Below are positions 51,718 through 60,491 of a DNA stretch of 64,000 nucleotides, piece after piece. The notes under the pieces were generated by a model that saw nothing but the letters and a program-made list of their open reading frames with translations, ran no database searches and was not told the DNA's origin. The translations under genes and the position numbers were made by a program. Numbering within the stretch: the first letter of the stretch is position 1; the number at the start of each line of letters is the position of its first letter. Source of the stretch: Anaerolineae bacterium (GTDB taxonomy: Bacteria; Chloroflexota; Anaerolineae; Aggregatilineales; Phototrophicaceae); the NCBI GenBank assembly GCA_022822545.1, contig JAJEBE010000003.1, positions 23,776 through 87,775 on the forward strand, written 5' to 3'.

Positions 51718-53964
51718 CTAGCCGACGATGACGCCATTGATTCGCTGTTCGGCAGTGTGCACGTTTTCGATGAAGAGCTGCGTCTCGTCAATGATTTGGT
51801 GGGCGTAGTCCTGGTCTATCCGCGCCGGGACCTCCGCGTGCCGTTTGAATAGATAGCGGGCGAATTTGCCTTTGGCGAAGCGATCGTAGATCAATTCGGT
51901 ATCGTAGAAGCGCGAGCGGAATTCGCCCACGATGTTGTTATAGTCATCGCCGACGTCCAGGTACTTCGTCCGCACCAGGGCGCGGGCGGCCAGCACCATC
52001 GCCTTGTAGGCATTCTCATCCGCCAGGGCATAATCGCCATCGTCCAGCGCCAGCAGCGCCTCGAAGTGGGTCGACTCGGCTTTGGAGATCTCCATCGAGA
52101 AGAGCGACACCACCTCGCCGGCGCATTCGCCGACGCCGATGTCGTCGATGGTGTAGACGCGCGAATCGCCCCAATCGCTGAAGTAGTTGGGCTTTTCTTC
52201 GAAGCTGGGCAGCTTGGTGAAAGGCTGCAGCATCGCTTTGATCTCCTTGCGCCCGAGTTCTTTGACCCAGGCCTGGAAGTTTTCGCCCTCGGCGCGTTCG
52301 GCGACATAACGTTCGGTTAAGGCTTCGAGGACATCGGGCACGCATTTGGCCGGCACGGCGCCGCAAGCCAGCCCGTAGCTGCCGGCATTCTCCTGCCATT
52401 GCCCGCCGAGCACGACCTGGAAGTGCGGCATCTTGTGATTGCCGGAGCGCCGGCTGTTGCCGAAGAAGCCGATATCGGCGACGTGATGCTGGCCGCAGGA
52501 ATTGAAGCAGCCGCTCACCTTGATCTTGAGATCGCGGACGGCATCGGGCAGCAGGTTGATGCGCTCGAGCAAGCGCGTGCGCAGTTCGGCGGTCAAGCCT
52601 CGCGAGGAGGCGATGCCAAGCTTGCAGGTGTCGGTGCCGGGGCAGGTGGTGATATCGACGATGGTGCCGGCGTTGGCATCACCCAGGCCGATGGCGCAGA
52701 GGTCGCGGTAGATGGCGGGCAGGTCGGCATCGGCCACCCAGCGCAGCACGACATTTTGCTCGACCGAGAGGCGGATATTGTCGCCGACATATTTGCGAGC
52801 GATATCAGCCAGCGCAAAGCCTTGCTCGGACGTGAAGTCGCCCAATGGCGTATTCAGCGTGATGGTGCTGTAGCCGGGCTGGACCTGCTTGTAGACGTTG
52901 CTGCGATACCACTCGGCGAAGCCAGCGGGCAGCGCCGCGCCATTCAGCGCCATACCAGCTTTGGCCGGCGCGTTGACAAAATCGCTGACGCCGTCGATGT
53001 AATCGGTGTGGCGGGGATCGGGCGGCACGATTTCGAGTTCTTCTTGCACCAACTGGCGAAATTCGTCGATGCCGAGTTTGGCGACCAGGAATTTCAGGCG
53101 AGCGCGGTTGCGATTCTTCTTTTCGCCGAGCCGGGCGAAGACGCGCGCGATCGCTTGCGTCAAAGGCAGAAGTTGCTCTTCGGTGCAGAAATCGGCCAGG
53201 ACCTTGGCTTGATGCGGCACCGTGCCCAAGCCGCCGCCGACGAAGACGGTGAAGCCGCGCACGGTCTCGCCATCGATTTCCCGCGTCTGCGCCAGCAAAC
53301 CGAGATCGTGCATCTTGACCAGGCCGCAAGCGTGGCCAGCGCAACCGGAGAAGGCGACTTTGAACTTGCGCCCGAAGTCCTGCACATCGTCATGCCCGAG
53401 CAGGAATTGTGTCATGGCATCGGCGTAGGGGCTGACGTCAAAGAGCTCGTCATGGCAGACGCCCGCCAGCGTGCAAGCGGTGATATTGCGCACGGAATTG
53501 CCGCAGGCTTCCTGGGTGGTGATGCCGATGGCCGCCAGCCGCCGCATCAAGTCCGGCGTGTCGTCGATGTGGACATAGTGCAACTGAATATCCTGCCGGG
53601 TGGTGATGTGCAGGATGCCATCGGAGTATTCGTCCGCCAGCTCAGACAGCACCTCAAGCTGTTCGGCGGTCAAGCCACCGTAGGGAATCTTGATGCGTTG
53701 CATGCCTGGCGCGTCCCAGAGCGTGTCCGGTCCCTTGACGATCTCATCGGAGGGATAGAGCAGTTCGCGCGTGCGGACGCCGTCATGGCGCTGGCCATTG
53801 TCATAACGCTGGCCATAGACGCCTTTACGCAAGCGGGCTTCGGCGAAGACTTTCTCGTCCAGTTTGCCTTGCTTGCGCAATTCCATTTGCGCTTCGTAAA
53901 TATCGATGAGATTGCCCATCTCGGCGGGAATCTTTTCCTTGAGCAGTTCTTTCCAACTCGTCAT
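51718..53964 (-). CDS. sir: Ferredoxin-type sulfite reductase with C-terminal extension
   Basis: The 748-residue siroheme and 4Fe-4S enzyme reduces sulfite to sulfide with six electrons. Both halves carry the ferredoxin-like and siroheme lobes. The cluster cysteines are visible as TCPGTDTCKLG near residue 440 and SGCFNSCGQHH near 488 (C-x5-C...C-x3-C). Arginine-rich substrate residues around ITTRQDIQLHYVHID and GNSVRNITACTLAG also match. The last 150 residues (EKPNYFSDWGDSRVYTIDDI onward) are a helical extension, similar to HEPN-like tails seen on some bacterial reductases, that plain Sir lacks. It is last in the sulfur operon, 61 bases after cobA, with AAGGATGAACAAAAC upstream. Confidence 0.9.
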   Translation of the reverse strand: MTSWKELLKEKIPAEMGNLIDIYEAQMELRKQGKLDEKVFAEARLRKGVYGQRYDNGQRHDGVRTRELLYPSDEIVKGPDTLWDAPGMQRIKIPYGGLTAEQLEVLSELADEYSDGILHITTRQDIQLHYVHIDDTPDLMRRLAAIGITTQEACGNSVRNITACTLAGVCHDELFDVSPYADAMTQFLLGHDDVQDFGRKFKVAFSGCAGHACGLVKMHDLGLLAQTREIDGETVRGFTVFVGGGLGTVPHQAKVLADFCTEEQLLPLTQAIARVFARLGEKKNRNRARLKFLVAKLGIDEFRQLVQEELEIVPPDPRHTDYIDGVSDFVNAPAKAGMALNGAALPAGFAEWYRSNVYKQVQPGYSTITLNTPLGDFTSEQGFALADIARKYVGDNIRLSVEQNVVLRWVADADLPAIYRDLCAIGLGDANAGTIVDITTCPGTDTCKLGIASSRGLTAELRTRLLERINLLPDAVRDLKIKVSGCFNSCGQHHVADIGFFGNSRRSGNHKMPHFQVVLGGQWQENAGSYGLACGAVPAKCVPDVLEALTERYVAERAEGENFQAWVKELGRKEIKAMLQPFTKLPSFEEKPNYFSDWGDSRVYTIDDIGVGECAGEVVSLFSMEISKAESTHFEALLALDDGDYALADENAYKAMVLAARALVRTKYLDVGDDYNNIVGEFRSRFYDTELIYDRFAKGKFARYLFKRHAEVPARIDQDYAHQIIDETQLFIENVHTAEQRINGVIVG

Positions 53965-54025
53965 GTTTTGTTCATCCTTTCAGAAAGCCTATTCTGATTT
54001 CTCCGAGTGTTCGCGGCGCGTCCAG

Positions 54026-54823
54026 TTACCAGGTCGCCACGCCAATCCGGGATTCGATTTCGGTTATTGGCAGCAGGTCAAACCAAGCTACCCCTTCTTC
54101 GCGCAGACGCACGACTTCGCCGATGATCGTAATGGCCGGCGGCTTGATCGCCTGCTCTTCCGCGATGTCAGCGATTGCCGCGGCCGTCCCGATATAGGTC
54201 CGTTGGCGCGGCAGCGTGCCCCATTCGATGACGGCGGCGGGTGTATCCCCAGCCAGCCCATTGGCGATGAGTCGCCGCGTGATGGACCGCAGTTGCTTCA
54301 CGCCCATCAGGATCACGATTGTGCCGCCGAGTTGGGCCAGGGCTTGATAGTTGATAGCGCTCTCGCTTTTGTCCGGCGATTCATGACCGGTGATCACGGT
54401 GAAGGCGCTGCTTATATGGCGCTGCGTCAAGGGGATGCCGGCATAAGCGGGTACGGCGTATGAACTGGACACGCCAGGCACGATCTCGAAGGCGATGCCG
54501 TAATCGCGGCAAGCTAGCGCCTCTTCGCCGCCGCGCCCGAAGACCAGCGGGTCGCCGCCTTTCAAGCGAAGGACCTCGTCGCCCTTCAAGGCGCGGTCGA
54601 CCAGTAGCTGGTTGATGCGCTCCTGCGAGAGCCGGTGGCGAGTCGGCTGCTTGCCGACGTAGATGAGTTCGGCATCGCTTCGCGTCTCTTCCAGCAGCGC
54701 CGGCGGGATGAGCCGGTCGTAAATCACGACATCGGCTCGCCGCAGCAAGCGTAAACCCTTGCGGGTGATCAGGTCCGGATCGCCCGGGCCCGCGCCGACC
54801 AGATATACTTTTCCGATTCTCAT
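54026..54823 (-). CDS. cobA: Uroporphyrinogen-III C-methyltransferase
   Basis: The 265-residue SUMT (CobA/CysG-C type) makes precorrin-2 from uroporphyrinogen III using two SAM. The start MRIGKVYLVGAGPGDPDLIT, LRLKGGDPLVFGRGGEEALA, VPGVSSSYAVPAYAGIPLTQ and ILMGVKQLRSITRRLI are its signatures. The ATG at 54823 lies within the stop of the CbiX gene (ATGA), with GGAGAGG ahead; a frame to 54859 would overlap that gene further. It feeds the siroheme branch for Sir, together with SirC and CbiX. Confidence 0.95.
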   Translation of the reverse strand: MRIGKVYLVGAGPGDPDLITRKGLRLLRRADVVIYDRLIPPALLEETRSDAELIYVGKQPTRHRLSQERINQLLVDRALKGDEVLRLKGGDPLVFGRGGEEALACRDYGIAFEIVPGVSSSYAVPAYAGIPLTQRHISSAFTVITGHESPDKSESAINYQALAQLGGTIVILMGVKQLRSITRRLIANGLAGDTPAAVIEWGTLPRQRTYIGTAAAIADIAEEQAIKPPAITIIGEVVRLREEGVAWFDLLPITEIESRIGVATW

Positions 54824-56151
54824 CGAGCCTCTCCTGAATAGCGCGCCGTCGAGAGCCACAAATTGCAGGCGGAGCGGCAGGGCAGCCGCTTGTCAGCCGC
54901 GGTCAGATCCGGCCGCCAGGAGGGCTGACGGATGCACCTGCCGCAAACCTTGTCGAGTGTCTTCTTGATGACAGCGCTCGAAAGTTTATGAATGCCCTTG
55001 AACATGCCTGCCTGCCGCTTGCTGACCGCTTCCAGGGGCTCGGGCGCGAGCCGCCCGGCTGAGGCCGCGGCCCAATCCGCGATCAAGCCTGGGTAGACGG
55101 TCTCAATGACGGCCTGGGCATCATCCGGCGTTGCCAAATCGACCTGCCAGCCAGCGGGCAAGTCATTACTGCTTGGCAGCGGACGAAAGGGATTCTCGCG
55201 AGTGTAGCAGCGCAGCGCCGCCGGCGTCGCGATTGACCGGCTTTCCTTGGTATTATCGCGATGCCAGACGCGCTCAGAACTGACCAATACCTGGCCAAAC
55301 CTGAGGATTTTCCCAGCTTCCAGGGAATGACGCAAGGCGCGTCTTCCGGCAGACGGGAACCTCGACCAGGGACTTTCGACCCTTTTTGGCTCGAAGGGCA
55401 AGCCGGTGTCGCGCGCCAAAGCCAGGACCACCTGGTTTATCGACGCATCGGCGCCGACCGGATCGCAGTAATAGACGGTCCGCCCGTTGACGCGCTCCGC
55501 CTCGCTCTGGCCGGTGATGCCCAGCGCCCGCGGCACATCCATGCCGACGTGCGAGCCGGCGGCCAGGAAGTAGGGCAGGGCGATGATATTGGCTGAGCGG
55601 GTCGAACGGTAGACGCTTGGAATATCGGGGTGGTCGTCCAGATAAACGGCGACGACTTCGTTGGCATAGCCGGCCTGCCGGAGGCGCTCGGCTTGATCGC
55701 GGGCGGTATCACGACTGGCGCGATTGCGGCGTGTGCCATGGCCGATGACGGCGATAGCTGTGTCGCGCGCGGGCAGATCGAAGCGCTTGATAGTCCGGCG
55801 CAGGCGCTGATCGACGATTGTCGCCAGTTGCTCGTGTTCGCCGATGGTCGGCGTCAGAGTGATACGCCGCTGGCCTCTTCGCGTCAAGGGACTGCAAAGC
55901 CCCATCTCGCTCGGCAATACCTGCTGAGTGAAATAGCCGCGCGCCGTGAACAGCGGCACGATGACTACATCCTCGGCCTCGACCGTGTCCAGAACCTGCG
56001 AGAAAGCGGGCGTCTCTTTCCAGAAGCAAGCGGTAATTTCGTCGGCGACGCCCAGTTGACGCAGCCGGTCGACGCAAGCCCAGACGACGCCGGCCGTATT
56101 GGCGCTGATATGAGAGCCGTGCCCGGCCAGGATCAAGGCGATACCGCTCAT
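54820..56151 (-). CDS. cbiX: Sirohydrochlorin chelatase (CbiX) with C-terminal Fe-S domain
   Basis: The 443-residue protein has two CbiX half-domains in tandem. The N-terminal one has the metal-binding LILAGHGSH and the second has IGHGTRRNR with ALPYFLAAGSHVGMDV. From about residue 310 there is an extra domain with CGRCIRQP and LPCRSACN, a C-x2-C...C-x3-C set likely to hold an Fe-S cluster, as in DR2241-type fusions. It inserts iron (siroheme) or cobalt into sirohydrochlorin; iron is likely here, given sir. Start and stop overlap both neighbours as ATGA. Confidence 0.85.
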   Translation of the reverse strand: MSGIALILAGHGSHISANTAGVVWACVDRLRQLGVADEITACFWKETPAFSQVLDTVEAEDVVIVPLFTARGYFTQQVLPSEMGLCSPLTRRGQRRITLTPTIGEHEQLATIVDQRLRRTIKRFDLPARDTAIAVIGHGTRRNRASRDTARDQAERLRQAGYANEVVAVYLDDHPDIPSVYRSTRSANIIALPYFLAAGSHVGMDVPRALGITGQSEAERVNGRTVYYCDPVGADASINQVVLALARDTGLPFEPKRVESPWSRFPSAGRRALRHSLEAGKILRFGQVLVSSERVWHRDNTKESRSIATPAALRCYTRENPFRPLPSSNDLPAGWQVDLATPDDAQAVIETVYPGLIADWAAASAGRLAPEPLEAVSKRQAGMFKGIHKLSSAVIKKTLDKVCGRCIRQPSWRPDLTAADKRLPCRSACNLWLSTARYSGEAR

Positions 56152-56810
56152 TCCCGCTCGTCCTCAAGCAGAATCGAATTAAAGAGGCGCCGCGCTTTTT
56201 CCTTCTCGCCTTCGCGCAGGAGGGCGAGCACTTCGGAAGTCACGATGTCTTGGTAGATGTTTTGTCGCTCGGCCTGTGTGGAAGGCTCTTGCATTTGCGC
56301 TTGACGAATCTCGCCCAGCCAATTCGCCAGCAGGGCGTATTCCTCGCCGAAGTCGGCTTCAAGCCGGCGCTTGAGCAGACGAATCAGGGCCGGAGATTTG
56401 CCGTTGCTGCTCAAAGCGATGGTCAGCGGCGGCTGCTCAATCAGCGCCATATTGCTGAAGTCGCTGTGGTCGCTGCTGCCGTTCGTCACATTGCAGAGGG
56501 CGCGGATGCGATGCGCGTCTTGCGCCACCGTTTGATTGACGCGCCCGTCGTCGGTCGCGGCGATGACCACAATCGGCATATAGTCGTTGAGCATGTCACG
56601 CTGGTAGCGGGCCGCGATCCATTCTATCTCGCCTTTGTCCGCCAGGTCCTGCAAGTCTGCACTGATATCGGGGCTTACAAGCAGAACGCGCGCGCCGGCT
56701 CGCAGCAGGCGCCGCACTTTCCGCGCGCCCACCTTGCCGCCGCCGATGACCGCGACTTGCTTGTCTTGCAAGTGCAAGAGGATGGGATAACCCGCTGCGC
56801 GCTCAGCCAC
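56148..56810 (-). CDS. sirC: Precorrin-2 dehydrogenase (SirC/CysG N-terminal type)
   Basis: The 220-residue NAD-dependent dehydrogenase oxidises precorrin-2 to sirohydrochlorin. The Rossmann motif KQVAVIGGGKVGARKVRRLL comes first, then LCNVTNGSSDHSDFSNMAL and LTIALSSNGKSPALIRLLK, the SirC/Met8 signatures. The frame opens at 56897, inside cysH. The GTG at 56810 overlaps the cysH stop and is preceded by GAGGTGG, which fits the coupled layout. The C-terminal tail is helical. It acts between CobA and CbiX. Confidence 0.92.
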   Translation of the reverse strand: MAERAAGYPILLHLQDKQVAVIGGGKVGARKVRRLLRAGARVLLVSPDISADLQDLADKGEIEWIAARYQRDMLNDYMPIVVIAATDDGRVNQTVAQDAHRIRALCNVTNGSSDHSDFSNMALIEQPPLTIALSSNGKSPALIRLLKRRLEADFGEEYALLANWLGEIRQAQMQEPSTQAERQNIYQDIVTSEVLALLREGEKEKARRLFNSILLEDERE

Positions 56811-57513
56811 GCGCCACCTCGATTGCCGGCGCGACATGGATGCCGCATTCGGTCTTTGCATGGTCCGCCCAGCGTCCACTGCGGCTGTCTCGGGCATCCG
56901 TGATCGACTTGGTGCAGGTCCAGCAGCCGATGCTCGGGTAGCCCATATCGTGCAGCGGGTTGTAGGGCAGGTTCTGGTCGCGGATATACTGCCAGATGCG
57001 CTCGGCGCTCCAGTTGGCGAAGGGCGCTATCTTGATTGCGCCGCTGTGCCGGTCACGGCTGAGGATTGGCGTTGCCGCGCGGCCGGCGGATTGATCGCGC
57101 CGCAGGCCGGTCACCCAAGCCGCAAAACCGGCCAGGGCGTCGCGCAAGGGAATGGTCTTGCGAATATGGCAGCAGCGGTCGGGATTGCGCTCCCAGAGGC
57201 GGTCGCCGTAATCGCGCGCTTGCTGCTTCGGCGTCTGCCGCGGTTTGACGCGGCGCAAGTCCAGATCGAATTGCTGATCCAGCCGGGCGATCAGATCCTG
57301 CGTCTCGGGGAAGAGCAAGCCGGTATCCAGCGTCAGCACTGGCGTGCGCGGGGCGATGCCCTGCAGCATGTGCAGCGTGACGATGCCGGTGACTTGAAAG
57401 CTCGTCACGATAGCCAGCTTGTCGCCGAAGCGCTCGCTCGCCCAGGCCAGGATGTCGCGCGGGTTGGCGTTTTCAAAGGCTTCGGCTTGTGTCTCGATTT
57501 CGTAGCGGTTCAT
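56803..57513 (-). CDS. cysH: Adenylyl-sulfate (APS) reductase
   Basis: The 236-residue PAPS/APS reductase has TSFQVTGIVTLHMLQGIAPR near the N-terminus, LTLDTGLLFPETQDLIARL (substrate loop) and AWVTGLRRDQSAGRA. The cysteine pairs RCCHIRK (about residue 113) and GCWTCTK (about 195) carry a 4Fe-4S cluster. This is the plant/Bacillus-type APS-reducing form rather than the E. coli PAPS form. The catalytic cysteine is in KTECGIHV (about 221). AGGAG lies 5 bases before ATG 57513; ATG 57516 is only 2 bases away. It is the first gene of the operon behind the attenuators. Confidence 0.93.
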   Translation of the reverse strand: MNRYEIETQAEAFENANPRDILAWASERFGDKLAIVTSFQVTGIVTLHMLQGIAPRTPVLTLDTGLLFPETQDLIARLDQQFDLDLRRVKPRQTPKQQARDYGDRLWERNPDRCCHIRKTIPLRDALAGFAAWVTGLRRDQSAGRAATPILSRDRHSGAIKIAPFANWSAERIWQYIRDQNLPYNPLHDMGYPSIGCWTCTKSITDARDSRSGRWADHAKTECGIHVAPAIEVARG

Positions 57514-57540
57514 CATGTCTCCTGATAGATGAGAAGGCCT

Positions 57541-57575
57541 AGAAAAGAAAAGCGCCTCGGATTATCCAAGGCGCT
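57541..57575 (-). terminator. Attenuator terminator 2 (upstream of cysH)
   Basis: On the minus strand AGCGCCT pairs with AGGCGCT (7 bp) plus GGA/TCC further in, then TTTCTTTTCT (57541-57550). It lies 19 bases after the second cysteine-rich ORF. An alternative pairing of ATCCGGGGC (57617-57625) with GCCTTGGAT (57564-57572), nine pairs with two G-U, would prevent it and could be the antiterminator. Confidence 0.8.
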
Positions 57576-57593
57576 CGGAAGTTTCTGCGCTTC

Positions 57594-57704
57594 TCACCGG
57601 CTACATCGCTCAGCCAGCCCCGGATATCCCTGCCAATTCGGCACGGCGCAACAACAACAAACGCAAGGGCATGGCTGGAATCTGAGGTTCATTGCGCTAT
57701 CCAT
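57594..57704 (-). CDS. Cysteine-rich leader peptide 2 (36 codons)
   Basis: ATG 57704 follows AAGGAG with 3 spare bases, and the frame ends at TGA 57594-57596. The peptide has seven cysteines, six of them in the block PCPCVCCCCA. No structural role is evident. The run of cysteine codons followed by a terminator 5' of cysH is the arrangement expected of a ribosome-mediated cysteine attenuator: slow translation when Cys-tRNA is scarce would leave the antiterminator free to form. The remaining residues (VPNWQGYPGL) look ordinary. Conservation has not been checked. Confidence 0.7.
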   Translation of the reverse strand: MDSAMNLRFQPCPCVCCCCAVPNWQGYPGLAERCSR

Positions 57705-57714
57705 ACTCTCCTTC

Positions 57715-57742
57715 AAAACAAAAACCCCGTGTCGTCACGGGG
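57715..57742 (-). terminator. Attenuator terminator 1
   Basis: On the minus strand CCCCGTG (57736-57742), loop ACGA and CACGGGG (57725-57731) form a perfect 7-bp hairpin followed by TTTTTGTTTT (57715-57724). It lies 35 bases after the first cysteine-rich ORF and directly upstream of the ribosome site of the second. Confidence 0.88.
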
Positions 57743-57777
57743 CGTCTTTCTGAATCTTCCGCTTCGTCAATCGAGAC

Positions 57778-57852
57778 TCAGCAAGGCTGCACCGCAGGAC
57801 TTTTCGTGAAAAGTGTCTGACAACAACAAGCGGGGCGGCAAATGTGATTCAT
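57778..57852 (-). CDS. Cysteine-rich leader peptide 1 (24 codons)
   Basis: ATG 57852 to TGA 57778-57780 encodes a 24-residue peptide with five cysteines (IC, ACCCQ, QPC). Only a weak GAG-containing ribosome site lies upstream. Downstream of the cysteine codons, ACTTTT-CACG-AAAAGT forms a perfect hairpin. Terminator 1 follows. Two leader-terminator pairs in series would give two successive checks of cysteine supply before cysH. I could not find a convincing antiterminator for this first unit. Confidence 0.6.
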   Translation of the reverse strand: MNHICRPACCCQTLFTKSPAVQPC

Positions 57853-57886
57853 CAAAATTGTCTCATTGCTTCGTTTCTTCGTAGCA

Positions 57887-57915
57887 AGGCTAACGCAGCT
57901 TTGCCGGATTGTCAA
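57887..57915 (-). promoter_or_regulatory. Promoter of the cysH-sir operon
   Basis: On the minus strand a perfect TTGACA (57910-57915), a 17-base spacer and TAGCCT (57887-57892) lie just upstream of the first leader ORF. The -10 box matches at the key first, second and last positions only. Confidence 0.5.
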
Positions 57916-57953
57916 GCGCGCGGCGGAAATTGGTCTGTTGCTGCGTCTGCGCA

Positions 57954-58721
<768 letters not shown>

Positions 58722-58797
58722 GAACAAACCTCCGCGGGGCGGCGACTGTTTTGTTGCGCTGTTTCAGTTTCGCGCGACAAGTCTGCCGCTGTTGCGC

Positions 58798-60066
58798 CTA
58801 GCGGCCGTTGCTGCCGTGCAGGTTGTTCAAGAATTCTTGATTGGTGTCGTAGAGGCGGAAATTGTGCAGCAGTTGCTCGGTCGCGCCGACGATGCCTTCG
58901 GGCTGCTCGGCCAGATGCGACCACATGCGCCGCATGGTGTAGACACGCTGCAAAACATCGGGCCCCAGCAGCAGTTCTTCGCGCCGCGTCGACGATTGCT
59001 CGACATCAAAGGCGGGGAAGATGCGCCGTTCCTGCAGCTTGCGGCTGAGGTGCAATTCCATATTGCCGGTGCCCTTGAATTCCTCGTAGATGACATCGTC
59101 CATCTTGCTGCCGGTATTGATGAGGCAGGTCGCCACGATCGTCAGGCTGCCGCCTTCCTCGACATTCCGCGCGGCGCCGAAGAGTCGCTTGGGCGGGTGA
59201 ATCGCCGCGGGGTCCAGGCCGCCGGAGAGCGTGCGACCGCTGGTGGGCACGACCAGATTGTAGGCCCGCGCCAAACGGGTGACGCTATCCAGCATCATCA
59301 CGACATGCCTCTTAACCTCGACCAGCCGCTTGGCGCGCTCCAGCGCCATCTCGGCCACCCGCACATGATGATGCACGGGATCGTCAAAGGTTGAGGCGAT
59401 CACCTCGGCATCAACCGAGCGGTCCATGTCCGTAACCTCTTCCGGGCGCTCGCCGATCAGCGCGACCATCAGGTGCACTTCGGGATAATTCTGGCTGATG
59501 GCGTTGGCGATATCCTTGAGCACGGAGGTCTTGCCCGCTTTCGGCGGCGAGACGATCAAGCCGCGCTGCCCGAAGCCGATCGGCGCGATCAGATTGAGCA
59601 TGCGCGTCGAGATGATGCGCGGCAGCGTCTCCAGGTTGAAGCGCACTTCCGGGAAGATCGGCGTCAAGCGCTCGAAATAAGCGCGATTCCTGATCTCATG
59701 GGGATTCAAGCCGTTGACCGCATCGACGCGGAGCAAGCCGTAGTAGCGCTCGGTGTCCTTCGGCGGGCGCACCTGGCCGATGACCATATCGCCCGTGCGC
59801 AGGCCGAACTTCTTAATCTGCGTTGAGCTGACGTAGATGTCGTTCTGGCCGGGCAGATAGCCTTCCGCGCGCAAGAAGCCGATGCCGTCATCGACCACTT
59901 CGAGCACGCCGCCGCGCAACTGATTGCCGCGCCGCTCGGCTTCTTCCCGCAGCAGGCCGATAATCAGTTCCTGCTTCTTGAGCTTGCTGAAACGAGGAAC
60001 GTTGTTCTTGCGCGCCAGCGTGCGCAATTCGGGCAGCGTTTTTGATTCCAGTGTTGCAATGTTCAT
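58798..60066 (-). CDS. rho: Transcription termination factor Rho
   Basis: The 422-residue hexameric RNA helicase has an N-terminal helix bundle ([20 protein letters not shown]). The OB-fold RNA-binding domain has [20 protein letters not shown]. Walker A is [14 protein letters not shown], Walker B is [17 protein letters not shown], the Q-loop region has [20 protein letters not shown], and the R-loop has [31 protein letters not shown] precedes the ATG. Its promoter (60274-60302) gives a leader of about 200 bases, in which Rho could act on its own transcript, as known for E. coli rho. Confidence 0.98.
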   Translation of the reverse strand: MNIATLESKTLPELRTLARKNNVPRFSKLKKQELIIGLLREEAERRGNQLRGGVLEVVDDGIGFLRAEGYLPGQNDIYVSSTQIKKFGLRTGDMVIGQVRPPKDTERYYGLLRVDAVNGLNPHEIRNRAYFERLTPIFPEVRFNLETLPRIISTRMLNLIAPIGFGQRGLIVSPPKAGKTSVLKDIANAISQNYPEVHLMVALIGERPEEVTDMDRSVDAEVIASTFDDPVHHHVRVAEMALERAKRLVEVKRHVVMMLDSVTRLARAYNLVVPTSGRTLSGGLDPAAIHPPKRLFGAARNVEEGGSLTIVATCLINTGSKMDDVIYEEFKGTGNMELHLSRKLQERRIFPAFDVEQSSTRREELLLGPDVLQRVYTMRRMWSHLAEQPEGIVGATEQLLHNFRLYDTNQEFLNNLHGSNGR

Positions 60067-60273
60067 TCAGTTCTTCCTGGGAAACTCGGTTGCGGCGGAG
60101 CTGGTATTAGATTGTGCCGCATCGTCTGCTGTGTTTCCTGTTCAGTTTGTCGGAGGGAAACGCTCCGTTTGTGCCTGTATGGCGAGTTTCGCAAGTTGCC
60201 AACGGTGGGTTTTGGCAATCACTGCGACCGGTCAATGTTCGTTAGCCAGTGGAAACAGGGACTTTCAAGACAG

Positions 60274-60302
60274 AATATAGCATATATTGAATGGCGCGTC
60301 AA
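60274..60302 (-). promoter_or_regulatory. Promoter of rho
   Basis: On the minus strand TTGACG (60297-60302), a 17-base spacer and TATATT (60274-60279) form a near-consensus promoter. The DNA upstream (60315-60335) is a run of alternating T and A that could act as an UP-like element. The leader to the ATG is about 200 bases. The remainder of the 425-base gap holds the terminator of the ABC operon and no gene. Confidence 0.7.
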
Positions 60303-60435
60303 ATGGTTTCACATGAATTATATATATATTTATTAGGAATACGCTATCTTGCTTGATTTCCCGGCTATGACGACCAGCGCCTTTTCTCTTTGCGCCAGGC
60401 TCATGCAAGCAAGGCAATCGAATCCGAGCGTACAG

Positions 60436-60464
60436 AAAAGGACCCTGCCCGGCAGGCAGAGTCC
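60436..60464 (-). terminator. Intrinsic terminator after the sugar ABC operon
   Basis: On the minus strand GGACTCTGCC (60455-60464), a 5-base loop and GGCAGGGTCC (60440-60449) form a 10-bp stem with one G-U pair, followed by TTTTCTG. It lies 28 bases after the stop of the substrate-binding protein gene. Confidence 0.88.
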
Positions 60465-60491
60465 CTAACAAACCTAAACTTGCGCGAGGTC

